Origin: Ferrovibrio sp035304305
Lineage (GTDB): Bacteria; Pseudomonadota; Alphaproteobacteria; Ferrovibrionales; Ferrovibrionaceae
NCBI RefSeq assembly: GCF_035304305.1
Contig: NZ_DATGQG010000054.1
Location: 124,001-188,000, forward strand
DNA length: 64,000 bases
Direction of reading: 5' to 3'
A model generated the notes under the pieces. It searched no databases and was not told the DNA's origin. It saw only the letters and a program-made list of their open reading frames with translations. The first letter of the stretch is position 1. Each line of letters starts with the position of its first letter. Of the stretch, positions 54,662-63,751 are shown one piece after another. The translations under genes were made by a program, and so were the position numbers.

Positions 54662-55708
54662 TCATTCTACCGGCTTAGCCGCCCCGACGAAATGCCTGCA
54701 AAGCAGCAGCGTCGCGACAATGGCCACGGCTACTGCCCCGCCGGAATAGGGCCAGCCGAGGAGCGCCACCAGCGCCAGCAGAATCAGGCCCAGATTGAGG
54801 ATGGCTATGCGCGAGGCAACAACGGCATGCGAGCCGAATTTGCGCGCGCCCTGCTGGTAGAAATGGCTGTTATGCGCCTGCCAGATCCGCTCGCCACGAG
54901 CCAGACGGCGAATCAGCGTCACTGTGGCATCCGTCCAGTAATAAAGCGGCAGGATCACCGCCACCGCCCAGAAACCCTGCATGGCGGCATCCAGCAGCAG
55001 CCAGCCGAGCAGGAAACCCACCGGCACGCTGCCCACATCGCCGAGAAAAACCCGGGCCCGGTTCCAGTTCCATGGCAGAAAACCGGCCATTGCGCCGGCG
55101 ACGATCAGCCCCAGCCCGGCATTGACGCCCACCAGCCCGGCGACCGCCTGGACCAGCGCAAGACCCGCGCCCACCGAGACCGCCTCCGCACCGGAGATGC
55201 CGTTGATGCCGTCCATGAAATTGAACAGGTTGGTGAACCAGAGCCAGGCGAGGAACACCAGCGCGCGTTCGATCCAGAGCGGCAGGGCCTGGGTCGGCAG
55301 CCAGTCGCCGGCGATCCGCGCGTCGGCAGGCAGCATGTAAAGCACCGCCGCGATGGCCAATGCCTGGGCCGCCAGCCGCTGCCCTGCCGGCAGGCCGCCG
55401 CGCCGGCGATCGTCGATCCACGAAACCAGCGCCAGCATCGCCGCCCCCACCAGCGCAAAGCCGGCGGGAATATCCGGAAACAGCGTCAGCCAGACGGCAC
55501 CGCAGACCAGAATGGCCGTCATCACGGCAATGCCACCGCCGCGTGGCGTCGCCTGGGTATGGCTGGAACGCGCATTGGGCAGATCCAGCACGGCGCGGCG
55601 CTTAAGCCAGGCTATCAGCGGCGGTAGCAGGATCGCGGTGATCGCCGCAGCCGCCAGCCCCAGGCCGATGGCCCAGAACCAGTCGTTCAGGTTATCCGGC
55701 GTCGTCAT
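54662..55708 (-). CDS. Undecaprenyl-phosphate sugar-1-phosphate transferase, WecA/WbpL/MraY family
   Basis: A 348-residue membrane protein with about eleven helices that starts surface polysaccharide synthesis by moving a sugar-1-phosphate onto undecaprenyl phosphate. DGINGISGAEA and FLGDVGSVPVG hold the catalytic Asp, and NSHFYQQGARKFG resembles the sugar-recognition loop in WecA/WbpL. The specific sugar (GlcNAc or QuiNAc/FucNAc) cannot be told. It overlaps the upstream glycosyltransferase gene by 4 bases. Confidence 0.9.
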   Translation of the reverse strand: MTTPDNLNDWFWAIGLGLAAAAITAILLPPLIAWLKRRAVLDLPNARSSHTQATPRGGGIAVMTAILVCGAVWLTLFPDIPAGFALVGAAMLALVSWIDDRRRGGLPAGQRLAAQALAIAAVLYMLPADARIAGDWLPTQALPLWIERALVFLAWLWFTNLFNFMDGINGISGAEAVSVGAGLALVQAVAGLVGVNAGLGLIVAGAMAGFLPWNWNRARVFLGDVGSVPVGFLLGWLLLDAAMQGFWAVAVILPLYYWTDATVTLIRRLARGERIWQAHNSHFYQQGARKFGSHAVVASRIAILNLGLILLALVALLGWPYSGGAVAVAIVATLLLCRHFVGAAKPVE

Positions 55709-56862
55709 GGGTTGCTCCGCAGCGGGCCGGCCACGCGCTCATAGGCCGCAAGGCTCTCGGTCACGAAACGCTCGACCGAGAATTCGGCCTCCGCCATGGC
55801 GCGTCCCCGCAGAGCCAGCCGCCGACGTAGCTCCGGGTCATCGAGCAGCTGCGCGATGGCCTGCGCCGTGGCCTCGGCATCGCGTACCGGCACCAGAAGG
55901 CCATTCTCGCCATGCCGCACCACTTCGCGGCATCCGGGCACGTCAGCCGTCACGATGGCCCTCCCGGTGGCCGCCGCCTCGATCAGGCCGCGCGGCAGAC
56001 CTTCACGGTAGGAAGGCATCACGATCACATGGGCGCGCGCAAGCATGGCCGGCATGTCTTCGGCATAACCCCAGTATTCGACAACGCCCGCCTCGACCCA
56101 CTGCTGCAGCAGGGCCTCTCCGATATCGGTCGGGTTGTCCGAATCGCGCCGTCCGACCAGCACGAAACGCGCCCGGTAACCCGCAGCCCGAAGACGTTCA
56201 GCGGCGCCGACGAATTCGTGGATGCCCTTGTCGCCGAGCAGCCGGGCAGGAAACATGACGATCGGCGGGTTGTTCTCATTGATCTCCGGCTCTGGCGCGG
56301 CAGCAAAGACATTCATATCGACGCCGCAACCCCGGATCATCACCCAGCGGCCGGGCTGCACCATCCCGCGCTGCTCGAACAGCGTACGGTCGTCGCCATT
56401 CTGGAAAATCGCCACGCTGTTGCGATGATTCAGTGCGAAGGCATAAAGCCGCTCAATGATCCGTCGCAGCAGGCCGGTACGGCCATCCTGCCGGATGAAC
56501 AGGAATCCGAGTCCGGTGATCGCATGGACAACGGCGGGCACGCCGAGCAGCCTTGCCGCCACACCCCCCCAGATCACCGGTTTGATCGAGACGAGGTGCA
56601 GCAGCGCCGGCTGCAGCCGGCGGATCAGCCGCAGCATGGCAAGCAGCAGGCGCAGTTCGGCGACCGGATCACGGCCGCCGCGCGCCAGCGGGATCGGATG
56701 CACGTGAAATCCCAATGCCGTCAGCCGCGCCGCAATGGCGGCATCCGCCGGGGCGGCGACATGCACCTCCCAGCCGCGCTGCTGCATGGCCAGGCCGACG
56801 GGCAGCCGGTGAGTGGTGAAGAACAGCGCTTCCTGGACGACGATCAGCAGCCTGCGGGACAT
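55705..56862 (-). CDS. GT4-family glycosyltransferase
   Basis: A 385-residue GT-B glycosyltransferase. N-domain with THRLPVGLAMQQRGWEVHVAAPADAAI and HAITGLGFLF; C-domain with FPARLLGDKGIHEFVGAAERL, a PSYREGLPRGLIEAAATGRAIVTADVPGCREVV donor site and Glu motif EGLPRGLIEA. It resembles PglA/WbpH-like transferases for UDP-linked amino sugars. The ATG at 56862 is preferred; an earlier in-frame start at 56952 adds 30 residues without domain support. Confidence 0.9.
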   Translation of the reverse strand: MSRRLLIVVQEALFFTTHRLPVGLAMQQRGWEVHVAAPADAAIAARLTALGFHVHPIPLARGGRDPVAELRLLLAMLRLIRRLQPALLHLVSIKPVIWGGVAARLLGVPAVVHAITGLGFLFIRQDGRTGLLRRIIERLYAFALNHRNSVAIFQNGDDRTLFEQRGMVQPGRWVMIRGCGVDMNVFAAAPEPEINENNPPIVMFPARLLGDKGIHEFVGAAERLRAAGYRARFVLVGRRDSDNPTDIGEALLQQWVEAGVVEYWGYAEDMPAMLARAHVIVMPSYREGLPRGLIEAAATGRAIVTADVPGCREVVRHGENGLLVPVRDAEATAQAIAQLLDDPELRRRLALRGRAMAEAEFSVERFVTESLAAYERVAGPLRSNP

Positions 56863-56883
56863 GCCCGGCTCTATCCCGCCCGG

Positions 56884-56914
56884 GCCTGCCGGGTCAAGCT
56901 GTGGCCCGGCAGGC
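56884..56914. repeat. Ten-base inverted repeat between divergent polysaccharide genes
   Basis: GCCTGCCGGG at 56884-56893, 11-base loop, CCCGGCAGGC at 56905-56914. It lies between the glycosyltransferase start and the UDP-sugar dehydrogenase start, next to a perfect TTGACA at 56946-56951 that has a poor -10. Likely a regulator site or transcript hairpin. Confidence 0.45.
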
Positions 56915-57006
56915 AGCCCAAATAGCCGACAGATAACGGGCGGAATTGACACTGGGGCCCGGGCGGGCTACCCCCTGCGACGCGTTTCCCTGCAGAAAGT
57001 CCTTCC

Positions 57007-58317
57007 TTGTCCATTCCACCCGATTCGCCGCCTACCCCAACCACCTCCGAATCCATTGCCGTGATCGGGATGGGCTATGTCGGCCTGCCGCTGGCCCTGG
57101 CGCTGGCGCGGCATTTTCCGGTCATCGGCTTTGATATCGACCGGGGCCGGGTGGAGGAACTGCGCCGCGGCGTGGACCGCACCCGCGAAGCCGAACCCGA
57201 GGCCCTGCGCTCGAGCAGCCTGAAGCTCAGCGCCGACCCTGCCGACCTGCCCGGCCACGGCATTTACATCGTCACGGTCCCCACCCCGGTGGACGCCGGG
57301 AACAAGCCGGATCTGGGGCCGGTACGCTCGGCCTCGCGCAGCGTCGGCCAGGCGCTCGCACACGGAGCCGTGCCGGGCGCCATCGTAGTGTTCGAGAGCA
57401 CGGTCTATCCCGGTGTCACCGAGGAGATCTGCGGCCCGATCATCGCCGCCGAGTCGGGCCTCACCTGCGGCCGGGACTTCTTCCTCGGCTATTCGCCCGA
57501 GCGGATCAATCCCGGCGACAGGGTCCATACCGTCGACAAGATCACCAAGGTGGTGGCCGGCCAGACGCCGGAAGTCGCGACCCGGCTCGCGGCGATCTAC
57601 GGTAAAGTGACCAGCGGCGGGATCCATCTGGCGCCCACGATCAAGACGGCGGAAGCCGCCAAGGTGATCGAGAACGCCCAGCGCGACATCAACATCGCCT
57701 TCGTCAATGAGATCGCGATGATCTTCAACAAGCTGGGCATCTCGACCCAGGACGTGCTGGCAGCGGCCGGAACAAAGTGGAATTTCCTGAAATTCCAGCC
57801 CGGACTGGTCGGCGGGCACTGTATCGGGGTCGATCCCTATTATCTCGCGCACCGGGCGGAGGAACTGGGCCATCATGCCCGCATCATCCTTGCGGGACGC
57901 GCGATCAATGACGGCATGAGCCGCTACGTCGCCGAATGCGTCTCGTCGCGCATCCCGAAGAACGGCCCCGTGCTGGTGCTGGGCCTGACCTTCAAGGAAG
58001 ATGTGCCCGACCTGCGCAACTCGAAGGTGGCCGACCTGGTCGGCCACCTGAAGCAGTTCGGTCATGCCGTCACCATCCATGATCCGCTGGCCGATCCGAA
58101 CGAGGCGCAGCACGAATACGGCCTGATGCTGACGCCGAAACTGGACGGCCTGAGCGGCTTTGCCGCCGTCGTGGTCGCGGTTCCGCATCAGCAGTATCGC
58201 GCGCTTTCACCGGCCACTATTGCCGGCCTGCTGCAGCCGAATGGCCTGCTGGCCGATCTCAAGGGAATGTGGCGTGACCACGCAGCCGAGGCCGGCCTCA
58301 ATTACTGGGCGCTGTAG
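57007..58317 (+). CDS. UDP-sugar 6-dehydrogenase of the WbpA/TviB type
   Basis: A 436-residue enzyme oxidising UDP-GlcNAc or UDP-GalNAc at C6 to the uronic acid. Rossmann VIGMGYVGLPLALALA near the N-terminus, ESTVYPGVTEEIC, GYSPERINPGD, and GGHCIGVDPYYL with catalytic Cys272 are typical; GLTFKEDVPDLRNSK is at the C-terminus. It opens with TTG (57007), since there is no ATG before the Rossmann motif; this is one of the less common start codons. Divergent from the glycosyltransferase. Confidence 0.9.
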   Translation: MSIPPDSPPTPTTSESIAVIGMGYVGLPLALALARHFPVIGFDIDRGRVEELRRGVDRTREAEPEALRSSSLKLSADPADLPGHGIYIVTVPTPVDAGNKPDLGPVRSASRSVGQALAHGAVPGAIVVFESTVYPGVTEEICGPIIAAESGLTCGRDFFLGYSPERINPGDRVHTVDKITKVVAGQTPEVATRLAAIYGKVTSGGIHLAPTIKTAEAAKVIENAQRDINIAFVNEIAMIFNKLGISTQDVLAAAGTKWNFLKFQPGLVGGHCIGVDPYYLAHRAEELGHHARIILAGRAINDGMSRYVAECVSSRIPKNGPVLVLGLTFKEDVPDLRNSKVADLVGHLKQFGHAVTIHDPLADPNEAQHEYGLMLTPKLDGLSGFAAVVVAVPHQQYRALSPATIAGLLQPNGLLADLKGMWRDHAAEAGLNYWAL

Positions 58318-58330
58318 TCGGCACCGGACA

Positions 58331-58358
58331 TTGTTCCCGCCACCGGATGGGGCATAAT
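58331..58358 (+). promoter_or_regulatory. Promoter of the CobW-family gene
   Basis: TTGTTC at 58331-58336, 16 bases, CATAAT at 58353-58358, 19 bases before the ATG. The -10 fits five of six. Its end is followed by GAGGAG, the ribosome binding site. Confidence 0.5.
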
Positions 58359-58377
58359 CGGCGCGAGGAGTTTTCCG

Positions 58378-59499
58378 ATGTCCGAACAGACCGACGCGCG
58401 CATTCCCGTCTCCGTCATCACCGGCTTTCTCGGCGCAGGCAAGAGCACACTGCTCAACCGCCTGCTGCGGCATCCGGAGATGGGCGAGACGGCGGTCATC
58501 GTCAACGAATTCGGCGAAGTCGGCCTCGACCATGCGCTGATCGCCTCCAGCAGCGAGGACACGGTGCTGCTGAATTCCGGTTGCCTGTGCTGCACCGTGC
58601 GCGGCGATCTGGTCGAGACGTTCCGCGACCTCACCCAGCGCAGGGATAAGGGGGAAATCAAGCCCTTCCGTCGCATCGTGATCGAAACCACGGGACTGGC
58701 CGACCCGGCACCGGTGCTGCATACCCTGATGACCGACCCGGTGGTGGCGGAACGCTGCCGACTGGAAAGCGTGGTCACGCTGGTCGATGCGGTCAACGGC
58801 GACAGCACGCTGAACCACCATCGCGAGGCGGTGAAGCAGGCCGCCGTCGCCGATCGCCTGGTGCTTACGAAGGTGGACGTGGCCGACGCCCAGGCGGTGC
58901 AGCAGCTGCGACATCGCCTGCAGCATCTCAATCCGGCAGCGCCCATCTTCACGGCGATCGATGGCGACATCGCGCCGAACCAGCTGTTCAATGCCGGGCT
59001 GTACGATCCCAGGACCAAGAGCTTCGATGCGCAGAACTGGCTGCGCGCGGAAGCCTACGAACATGGCCATGGCCACCACCATCATGATCACGGTCATCAC
59101 CATGATCATCATCACCACGATCATGACCACGCCGGCGACGGCCAGGATCCGCATGACGTCAACCGGCACGATGCGTCCATCCAGGCCTTCTGCCTGACCT
59201 TCGACGAACCGTTCGACTGGAACACGCTGGCGACCTGGCTGGACCTTCTGGCCGCCTATCGCGGCGACAATCTCCTGCGGGTGAAAGGCCTGATGAATGT
59301 CAGCGGCGTGGACCGCCCGGTCGTCGTGCACGGCGTGCAGCACCTGTTCCATCCGCCGGCGACCATCCCCGCCTGGCCGGATGAGGATCGCCGCAGCCGG
59401 ATCGTGTTCATCACGCGCGACCTGCCCCGCGAGGTGATTGAACAGACCCTCGCGGCGCTCCGTCAGGCCGAGCCGCCGGCGGACGCTGCCGCCAGCTGA
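58378..59499 (+). CDS. CobW/COG0523-family GTPase metal chaperone
   Basis: A 373-residue GTPase of the CobW group. P-loop GFLGAGKST (16-24), NEFGEVGLDH, the metal-binding GCLCCT (68-73), and TKVD; a His/Asp-rich stretch at about 229-252 (HGHGHHHHDHGHHH) could hold several metal ions; the C-terminal CobW_C domain ends with RIVFITRDLP. Likely roles are zinc or cobalt delivery. CobS/CobT are 14 kb away, so no direct link. No clear Zur box seen. Confidence 0.9.
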   Translation: MSEQTDARIPVSVITGFLGAGKSTLLNRLLRHPEMGETAVIVNEFGEVGLDHALIASSSEDTVLLNSGCLCCTVRGDLVETFRDLTQRRDKGEIKPFRRIVIETTGLADPAPVLHTLMTDPVVAERCRLESVVTLVDAVNGDSTLNHHREAVKQAAVADRLVLTKVDVADAQAVQQLRHRLQHLNPAAPIFTAIDGDIAPNQLFNAGLYDPRTKSFDAQNWLRAEAYEHGHGHHHHDHGHHHDHHHHDHDHAGDGQDPHDVNRHDASIQAFCLTFDEPFDWNTLATWLDLLAAYRGDNLLRVKGLMNVSGVDRPVVVHGVQHLFHPPATIPAWPDEDRRSRIVFITRDLPREVIEQTLAALRQAEPPADAAAS

Positions 59500-59566
59500 A
59501 GCATGGTCAGGACCGAAACGGGGCGTGAGCGTCAGGCCTCATGACATCGCAGTGCCGGAAAAAGGC

Positions 59567-60364
59567 ATGAACCAGGGTCTCGATCCCGCATTGCAGGCGC
59601 ATATCCGCAGTCTTGCCGCCACCGCCCCGACGCGGGTCTTCGCCATCAGCCAGAACAGTCGCAAACTCTGGGTGAAGACCGCGGGCATCCCGCGCCGGCG
59701 CTCGTCGATTCTGCTGCAATGGATGCTCGCTACCCTGTTCGGCCTGCCGATGCTGCGTCCGCCGCGACGCCGCAGCGGTGCCGCCGCGCTTGCCGCCGAG
59801 GCCGCGGCGATCCGCAACCTCGCCGCGGACGGCTTCCCGGTACCCGAGGTCATCGGCTGCACGCCTGAATGGCTGGTGCTCGGCGATGCCGGCACGGCGC
59901 TGGAATCCGATCTCGGCCGTCTTGCCGATGTCGACGAGCGCTGGCGCCGCATCGAGGCGGCAGCGGCGCTGTTGAGCCGCCTGCATGCCGCAGGGCTGTG
60001 GCATGGCGGCGCGCAGATCCGCAATTTCAGCTGGCGCGACGGCAGGCCCGGCCTGCTGGATTTCGAGGATCACGACCTGCCGGGCATGACCAGGGCGGAG
60101 CGGCAGGCACGCGACCTGCTGCTGTTCCTGTATTCGCTGACCCGCTACGAGCCGGCGGGCGGACCGCCGCGGCTGCCGCGACTGGCAACCGCGATGCTGT
60201 CCGAAGCGGCACCAGACGCACGCGCGGCACTGGCGAAGTTCCTGCGGCGGACGAACTGGATCATTGCGCTGGCGCGGCTGATCCAGTCGCGCGCCGGGCG
60301 TGACGTGCGGCAGGCCGTGGCGGCAGAGGATGCGATTGCCGCCGCCCTGCGCGCCACTGCCTGA
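59567..60364 (+). CDS. Protein-kinase-fold protein lacking the catalytic Asp
   Basis: A 265-residue protein of the LPS/aminoglycoside-kinase-like fold. Lys37 (LWVKTAG) and Glu78 could be the ion pair, catalytic loop HGGAQIRN (146-153) has Asn153 but Gly148 in place of the catalytic Asp, and LLDFEDHD gives the metal-binding Asp165. It may be a pseudokinase or use another base. The ATG at 59567 follows GGAAAAAGG; a GTG at 59525 is another option. Encoded 67 bases after the CobW-family gene. Confidence 0.7.
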   Translation: MNQGLDPALQAHIRSLAATAPTRVFAISQNSRKLWVKTAGIPRRRSSILLQWMLATLFGLPMLRPPRRRSGAAALAAEAAAIRNLAADGFPVPEVIGCTPEWLVLGDAGTALESDLGRLADVDERWRRIEAAAALLSRLHAAGLWHGGAQIRNFSWRDGRPGLLDFEDHDLPGMTRAERQARDLLLFLYSLTRYEPAGGPPRLPRLATAMLSEAAPDARAALAKFLRRTNWIIALARLIQSRAGRDVRQAVAAEDAIAAALRATA

Positions 60365-60376
60365 ACGGAAGCCGGC

Positions 60377-61414
60377 TCAGAAGGCCGGCGGCGCCAGCGA
60401 GATGCTGCCGACGTCGAGGCCGCGCCAGTTTCTCAGCGGCTGTTCGACCAGCGGCCGGATCGCCTCGCGTCCGGTCTCGTCCAGCAGCCCGACATGCTCC
60501 AGCAGGCCGCCGAGGGCGGTCTGCGCGGCCCGCGCCGTGCCGTCCAGCACCTTCAGCGCGATCCCGATCCCCTTCTCCGCCGAAGCCGCGGTATAGACGC
60601 CTTCCGCGCCGGTCTTCGCGATGAAACGGCCGGCCCCGGCCTGCATCACTGCCGTGCAGAAGCGGCCGGTGCCGGCCACGTAGAAGGGCTCGGCCAACAG
60701 CGCGGCGGCGATCCGCTTTGCCGCTTTCGCCCGTTCCGGCGCCAGCCCCTGACCGGTGATGTAGCGCGCGAAGCCATGGGCCAGCTTGCGCAGCGGCAGC
60801 GGCATGGTCGGCATCGAACAGCCATCGATACCGGTCAGCGCAGGATCGAGCTTCACGTTGCATACATCCTCGATCGCCGCCGTGACCCGCCGCTGCACCG
60901 GATGGTCGGGCCGCACATAGCCGGCGATCTCTTCGCCGAGATGCCGCGCCACGCTGACCATGCCGGCATGCTTGCCGGAGCAGTTGTTATGCAGGTTGCC
61001 GGGCTGCCCGCCCTGACGCGCGAGCTGCCGCGCGGTCTCCTCGTGATAGGGCCAGTGCGCGCCGCATTCCAGCACGTCCGCCGAAAGGCCGATGCGCTTG
61101 AGCCAGGCTGCAACCGTTTCGGTATGCCGCGCCTCCCCGCCATGACTGGCGCCCGCCAGCGCCAGCTCGGCATTGCTGAGGCTGAAGGCGTCGGCAGCGC
61201 CGCTTTCCACCAGCGGCAGGGCCTGGATCGCCTTGTTGGCCGAACGCGGGAAGACCGGCGCGTCGACATCACCCCAGCTCGCCACCACGCCGCCATCGGC
61301 GTCGAGGATGGCTGCGGCCACGGCGTGGCGGCTTTCCACTTGCGCTCCACGCGTGACCTCGACGATAAAGGGCCGCGCGCCGGGGGGCGGCAGGGGACCG
61401 AAGGGGCGACTCAT
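60377..61414 (-). CDS. L-asparaginase II family protein (AnsA-like)
   Basis: A 345-residue enzyme of the PF06089 asparaginase family common in rhizobia. Landmarks: VEVTRGAQVESRH, FPRSANKAIQALPLVESGAADAF, LALAGASHGGEARH, HNNCSGKHAGM and GIDGCSMPTMPLPL. It hydrolyses Asn to Asp plus ammonia and may act on other amides. The ATG at 61414 gives a standard N-terminus. Divergent from the TrmH gene with 75 bases between. Confidence 0.9.
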   Translation of the reverse strand: MSRPFGPLPPPGARPFIVEVTRGAQVESRHAVAAAILDADGGVVASWGDVDAPVFPRSANKAIQALPLVESGAADAFSLSNAELALAGASHGGEARHTETVAAWLKRIGLSADVLECGAHWPYHEETARQLARQGGQPGNLHNNCSGKHAGMVSVARHLGEEIAGYVRPDHPVQRRVTAAIEDVCNVKLDPALTGIDGCSMPTMPLPLRKLAHGFARYITGQGLAPERAKAAKRIAAALLAEPFYVAGTGRFCTAVMQAGAGRFIAKTGAEGVYTAASAEKGIGIALKVLDGTARAAQTALGGLLEHVGLLDETGREAIRPLVEQPLRNWRGLDVGSISLAPPAF

Positions 61415-61489
61415 GGCGCTCTCTCCTGCTGGAATCGTTCTGGCTGGACTCACTTTGGCGGCTTATACACGGCGGCGACAGGACTGGCG

Positions 61490-62038
61490 ATGCGTGGCTA
61501 TTTCGGAATCGGCGTCGAGCGCCTGAGCAAGCCGATGAATGCAGGCAATCTGTTCCGCACCGCGCATGCCTTCGGCGCCGGCTTCGTGTTCACCATCGAC
61601 GCCGAGTATTCGGTCAAGCGCGCCCGCTCCGACACCAGCAAGTCGCCCGATTCCCTGCCCTGGTACGAGTACGAGTCCGCAGCCGACCTCACCCTGCCGC
61701 AGGGCTGCCAGCTGGTCGGCATCGAATTGCTGGATTCGGCGATCGAACTGCCGCGCTTCCGCCACCCGCTCAAGGCCGCCTATGTGCTGGGCCCGGAAAT
61801 GGGCAGCCTGTCCCCCGAACTGGTGGCCCGCTGCGCCCATGTGATCAAGATTCCCACCAGCTTCTGCGTCAATGTCGCCGTCGCCGGCGCCATCGTCATG
61901 TATGACCGGCTCATCACCCTGGGGAAGTTCGGCGAACGGCCAATCTCCGCTCTGCCCCGCAGCCTTGCCGCGCTGCCGGAGACGGCTGATCCCTGGGCGG
62001 ACAATCCCGGCCGCCGGCACCCCAAGCGACGCGGATAA
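61490..62038 (+). CDS. TrmH/SpoU-family RNA methyltransferase
   Basis: A 182-residue SAM-dependent methyltransferase of the trefoil-knot SpoU fold: NAGNLFRTAHAFGAGFVFTID (motif 1), AAYVLGPEMGSLSPELVARCAHVIKIPT (motif 2), and SFCVNVAVAGAIVMYDR (motif 3). It lacks the extra RNA-binding domain, so it is a short form; target tRNA or rRNA is not indicated. Starts with ATG at 61490. Confidence 0.88.
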   Translation: MRGYFGIGVERLSKPMNAGNLFRTAHAFGAGFVFTIDAEYSVKRARSDTSKSPDSLPWYEYESAADLTLPQGCQLVGIELLDSAIELPRFRHPLKAAYVLGPEMGSLSPELVARCAHVIKIPTSFCVNVAVAGAIVMYDRLITLGKFGERPISALPRSLAALPETADPWADNPGRRHPKRRG

Positions 62039-62151
62039 CCACTTTTACGAGTACTGATGGCAACGCATTAACCTACTGGTTTCGCCTACCATTTCCTTTT
62101 CGGCATGCGGCTGCCATAATGCCGGCATAACTGGCACGTCGAGAAGGCCAC

Positions 62152-63675
62152 ATGAGCGCACCATCGGGGGTTACGGAGGTATCGGGCGGCGTTGTTCTGT
62201 GCCAGGACGCGCATGCGCTATCGGAACGCCGTGCCCGCGTGATGGTCGGCCGCGTCTGCCGGGACTATCTCGACGAGAATGTGCTAATCCCGATCGAGCT
62301 TCTCCACCATAGCGGCCATGCCAAGCTGCTGAACAACGCCGAGAATCTCTGTGCCGCGCTGATCCAGAAGGCGGCCGTCGCCCAGGCCCAGGCGACCAAC
62401 AGTCCCGTTCGCGACAAGGTCAAGAAGCTCTACGCCATCACCACCGCGGCAATCACCCAGGTTGAGGCCTTCGAGAAGCGCCTGCCGGCCACGCCCCTGA
62501 CCCACCGGCTGCTTGCCCAGCTGACCGCATCCGATCCGCTATACGGCACCCGCATCGCCTTCTCGGCGCTGGCGCGGCATCTGCACCTGAGCAAGAGCTG
62601 GACGGAGAAGGCCGAGCGCTGCCTGGCGCTGTTCGGCGAGGGCATGGATCCGTCCGCCATCACCGTCCTGGACGAGGCGCTTGCCGAAATCCTGTCGGCG
62701 AAAAGCGCCGTGCCCGAGCTGCTCGGCCGGTTCCGCGATGCCAAGCTGCGCATCGTGCAGCTGATGTCGCTGCTGGACAGCCGTTACGCCATCGACGACG
62801 AGGCTTACGCCACCGACTTTGCCCGCCGCCTGCACGAGATCGCCAGCGCGCATCCGATGCCGGCCCTGCGCGAGGCGATCGTGGCGCTGACCCGGCGGCT
62901 GCTGATCTCCTCCGTGCCCCTGCTGTCGGAAGAGCCGACCGAGGAATTCCGCGCCACCAAGGAAACCTATGCGCTGCTCACCCGCGACCGGGACATGGCG
63001 CTGGAACTCGGCGCCGCCGACCTGTTCGAGAAGCGCATGGTGCGGCTGGTGACCGCCGAGAAGCTGACCAAGCTGATACCGGGTCATTATTCGGCACCCA
63101 AGCTGATGCAGGGCCTGCAGCTCTTCGAGGAGGCGATCGGCGACGGCCCGCGCGAGATCCTGCTGAAGTACATCTCGTATCTCTTCGAGCACCGCGATCT
63201 CGAGAAGGAATTCGCCGATCCGGCCTATTCGCCGGAGGAGAAGGTCGAGATCGCGCAGGAACTGCGCAAGAAGGTGATCAGCTCGGGCCTCTCCGACCAT
63301 CGCCGCGAGGCGTTCCTCGGCATTCTCGATCCCCTGACGCAGAGGCTGGCCGCCGGCGAACAGCGCCGCTCGGCGCGCACGCAATGCGGACCGGAAGATC
63401 ACGTCCTGCTGGAGGGCACGCGCATCCCGCTGAAGAACTGGAGCGCCATCGGCCTGCTGTTCGGCCCGATCACCGGCACGTTCCTCGAGGGCGAAATCCT
63501 CAATCTGACGGTCAAGATCAAGAATCCGAAACTCCAGATCACCTTCGATGCTGAAGGCGATGTGGTGCGCTATACCGATGAGGGGTATGTGGCCATGCGG
63601 TATCGCTGCAAGGATGCGCAGATGGCCAAGAAAGTCGCGCTGTATTTCGACCCGCTGGCGGGCGCTCGCGTATAG
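62152..63675 (+). CDS. Helical protein with C-terminal PilZ-like domain
   Basis: A 507-residue cytosolic protein, no signal. Residues about 25-400 are nearly all helical with no known domain; residues about 400-495 look like PilZ: R405-x-x-x-R409, then N429-W-S431-A-I-G434 as the second half of the c-di-GMP site (N for the usual D), followed by beta strands (GEILNLTVKIKNPKLQITFDAEG split). It may transduce c-di-GMP to an unknown partner. The following PAS_5 gene may be functionally linked. Start: ATG after GAAGG. Confidence 0.75.
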   Translation: MSAPSGVTEVSGGVVLCQDAHALSERRARVMVGRVCRDYLDENVLIPIELLHHSGHAKLLNNAENLCAALIQKAAVAQAQATNSPVRDKVKKLYAITTAAITQVEAFEKRLPATPLTHRLLAQLTASDPLYGTRIAFSALARHLHLSKSWTEKAERCLALFGEGMDPSAITVLDEALAEILSAKSAVPELLGRFRDAKLRIVQLMSLLDSRYAIDDEAYATDFARRLHEIASAHPMPALREAIVALTRRLLISSVPLLSEEPTEEFRATKETYALLTRDRDMALELGAADLFEKRMVRLVTAEKLTKLIPGHYSAPKLMQGLQLFEEAIGDGPREILLKYISYLFEHRDLEKEFADPAYSPEEKVEIAQELRKKVISSGLSDHRREAFLGILDPLTQRLAAGEQRRSARTQCGPEDHVLLEGTRIPLKNWSAIGLLFGPITGTFLEGEILNLTVKIKNPKLQITFDAEGDVVRYTDEGYVAMRYRCKDAQMAKKVALYFDPLAGARV

Positions 63676-63751
63676 GTCGCGCATCCGAACGCACACACCC
63701 ATTGCCGGAAAATAACTTCTGTTTCAGCCGGCGATTGCATAGGTGTGGCGG

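Noticed and set aside
59062..59133. The CAT/CAC-rich stretch as a CRISPR or satellite repeat
   Set aside because: It is in frame in the CobW-family gene and encodes the His/Asp-rich loop found in this family.
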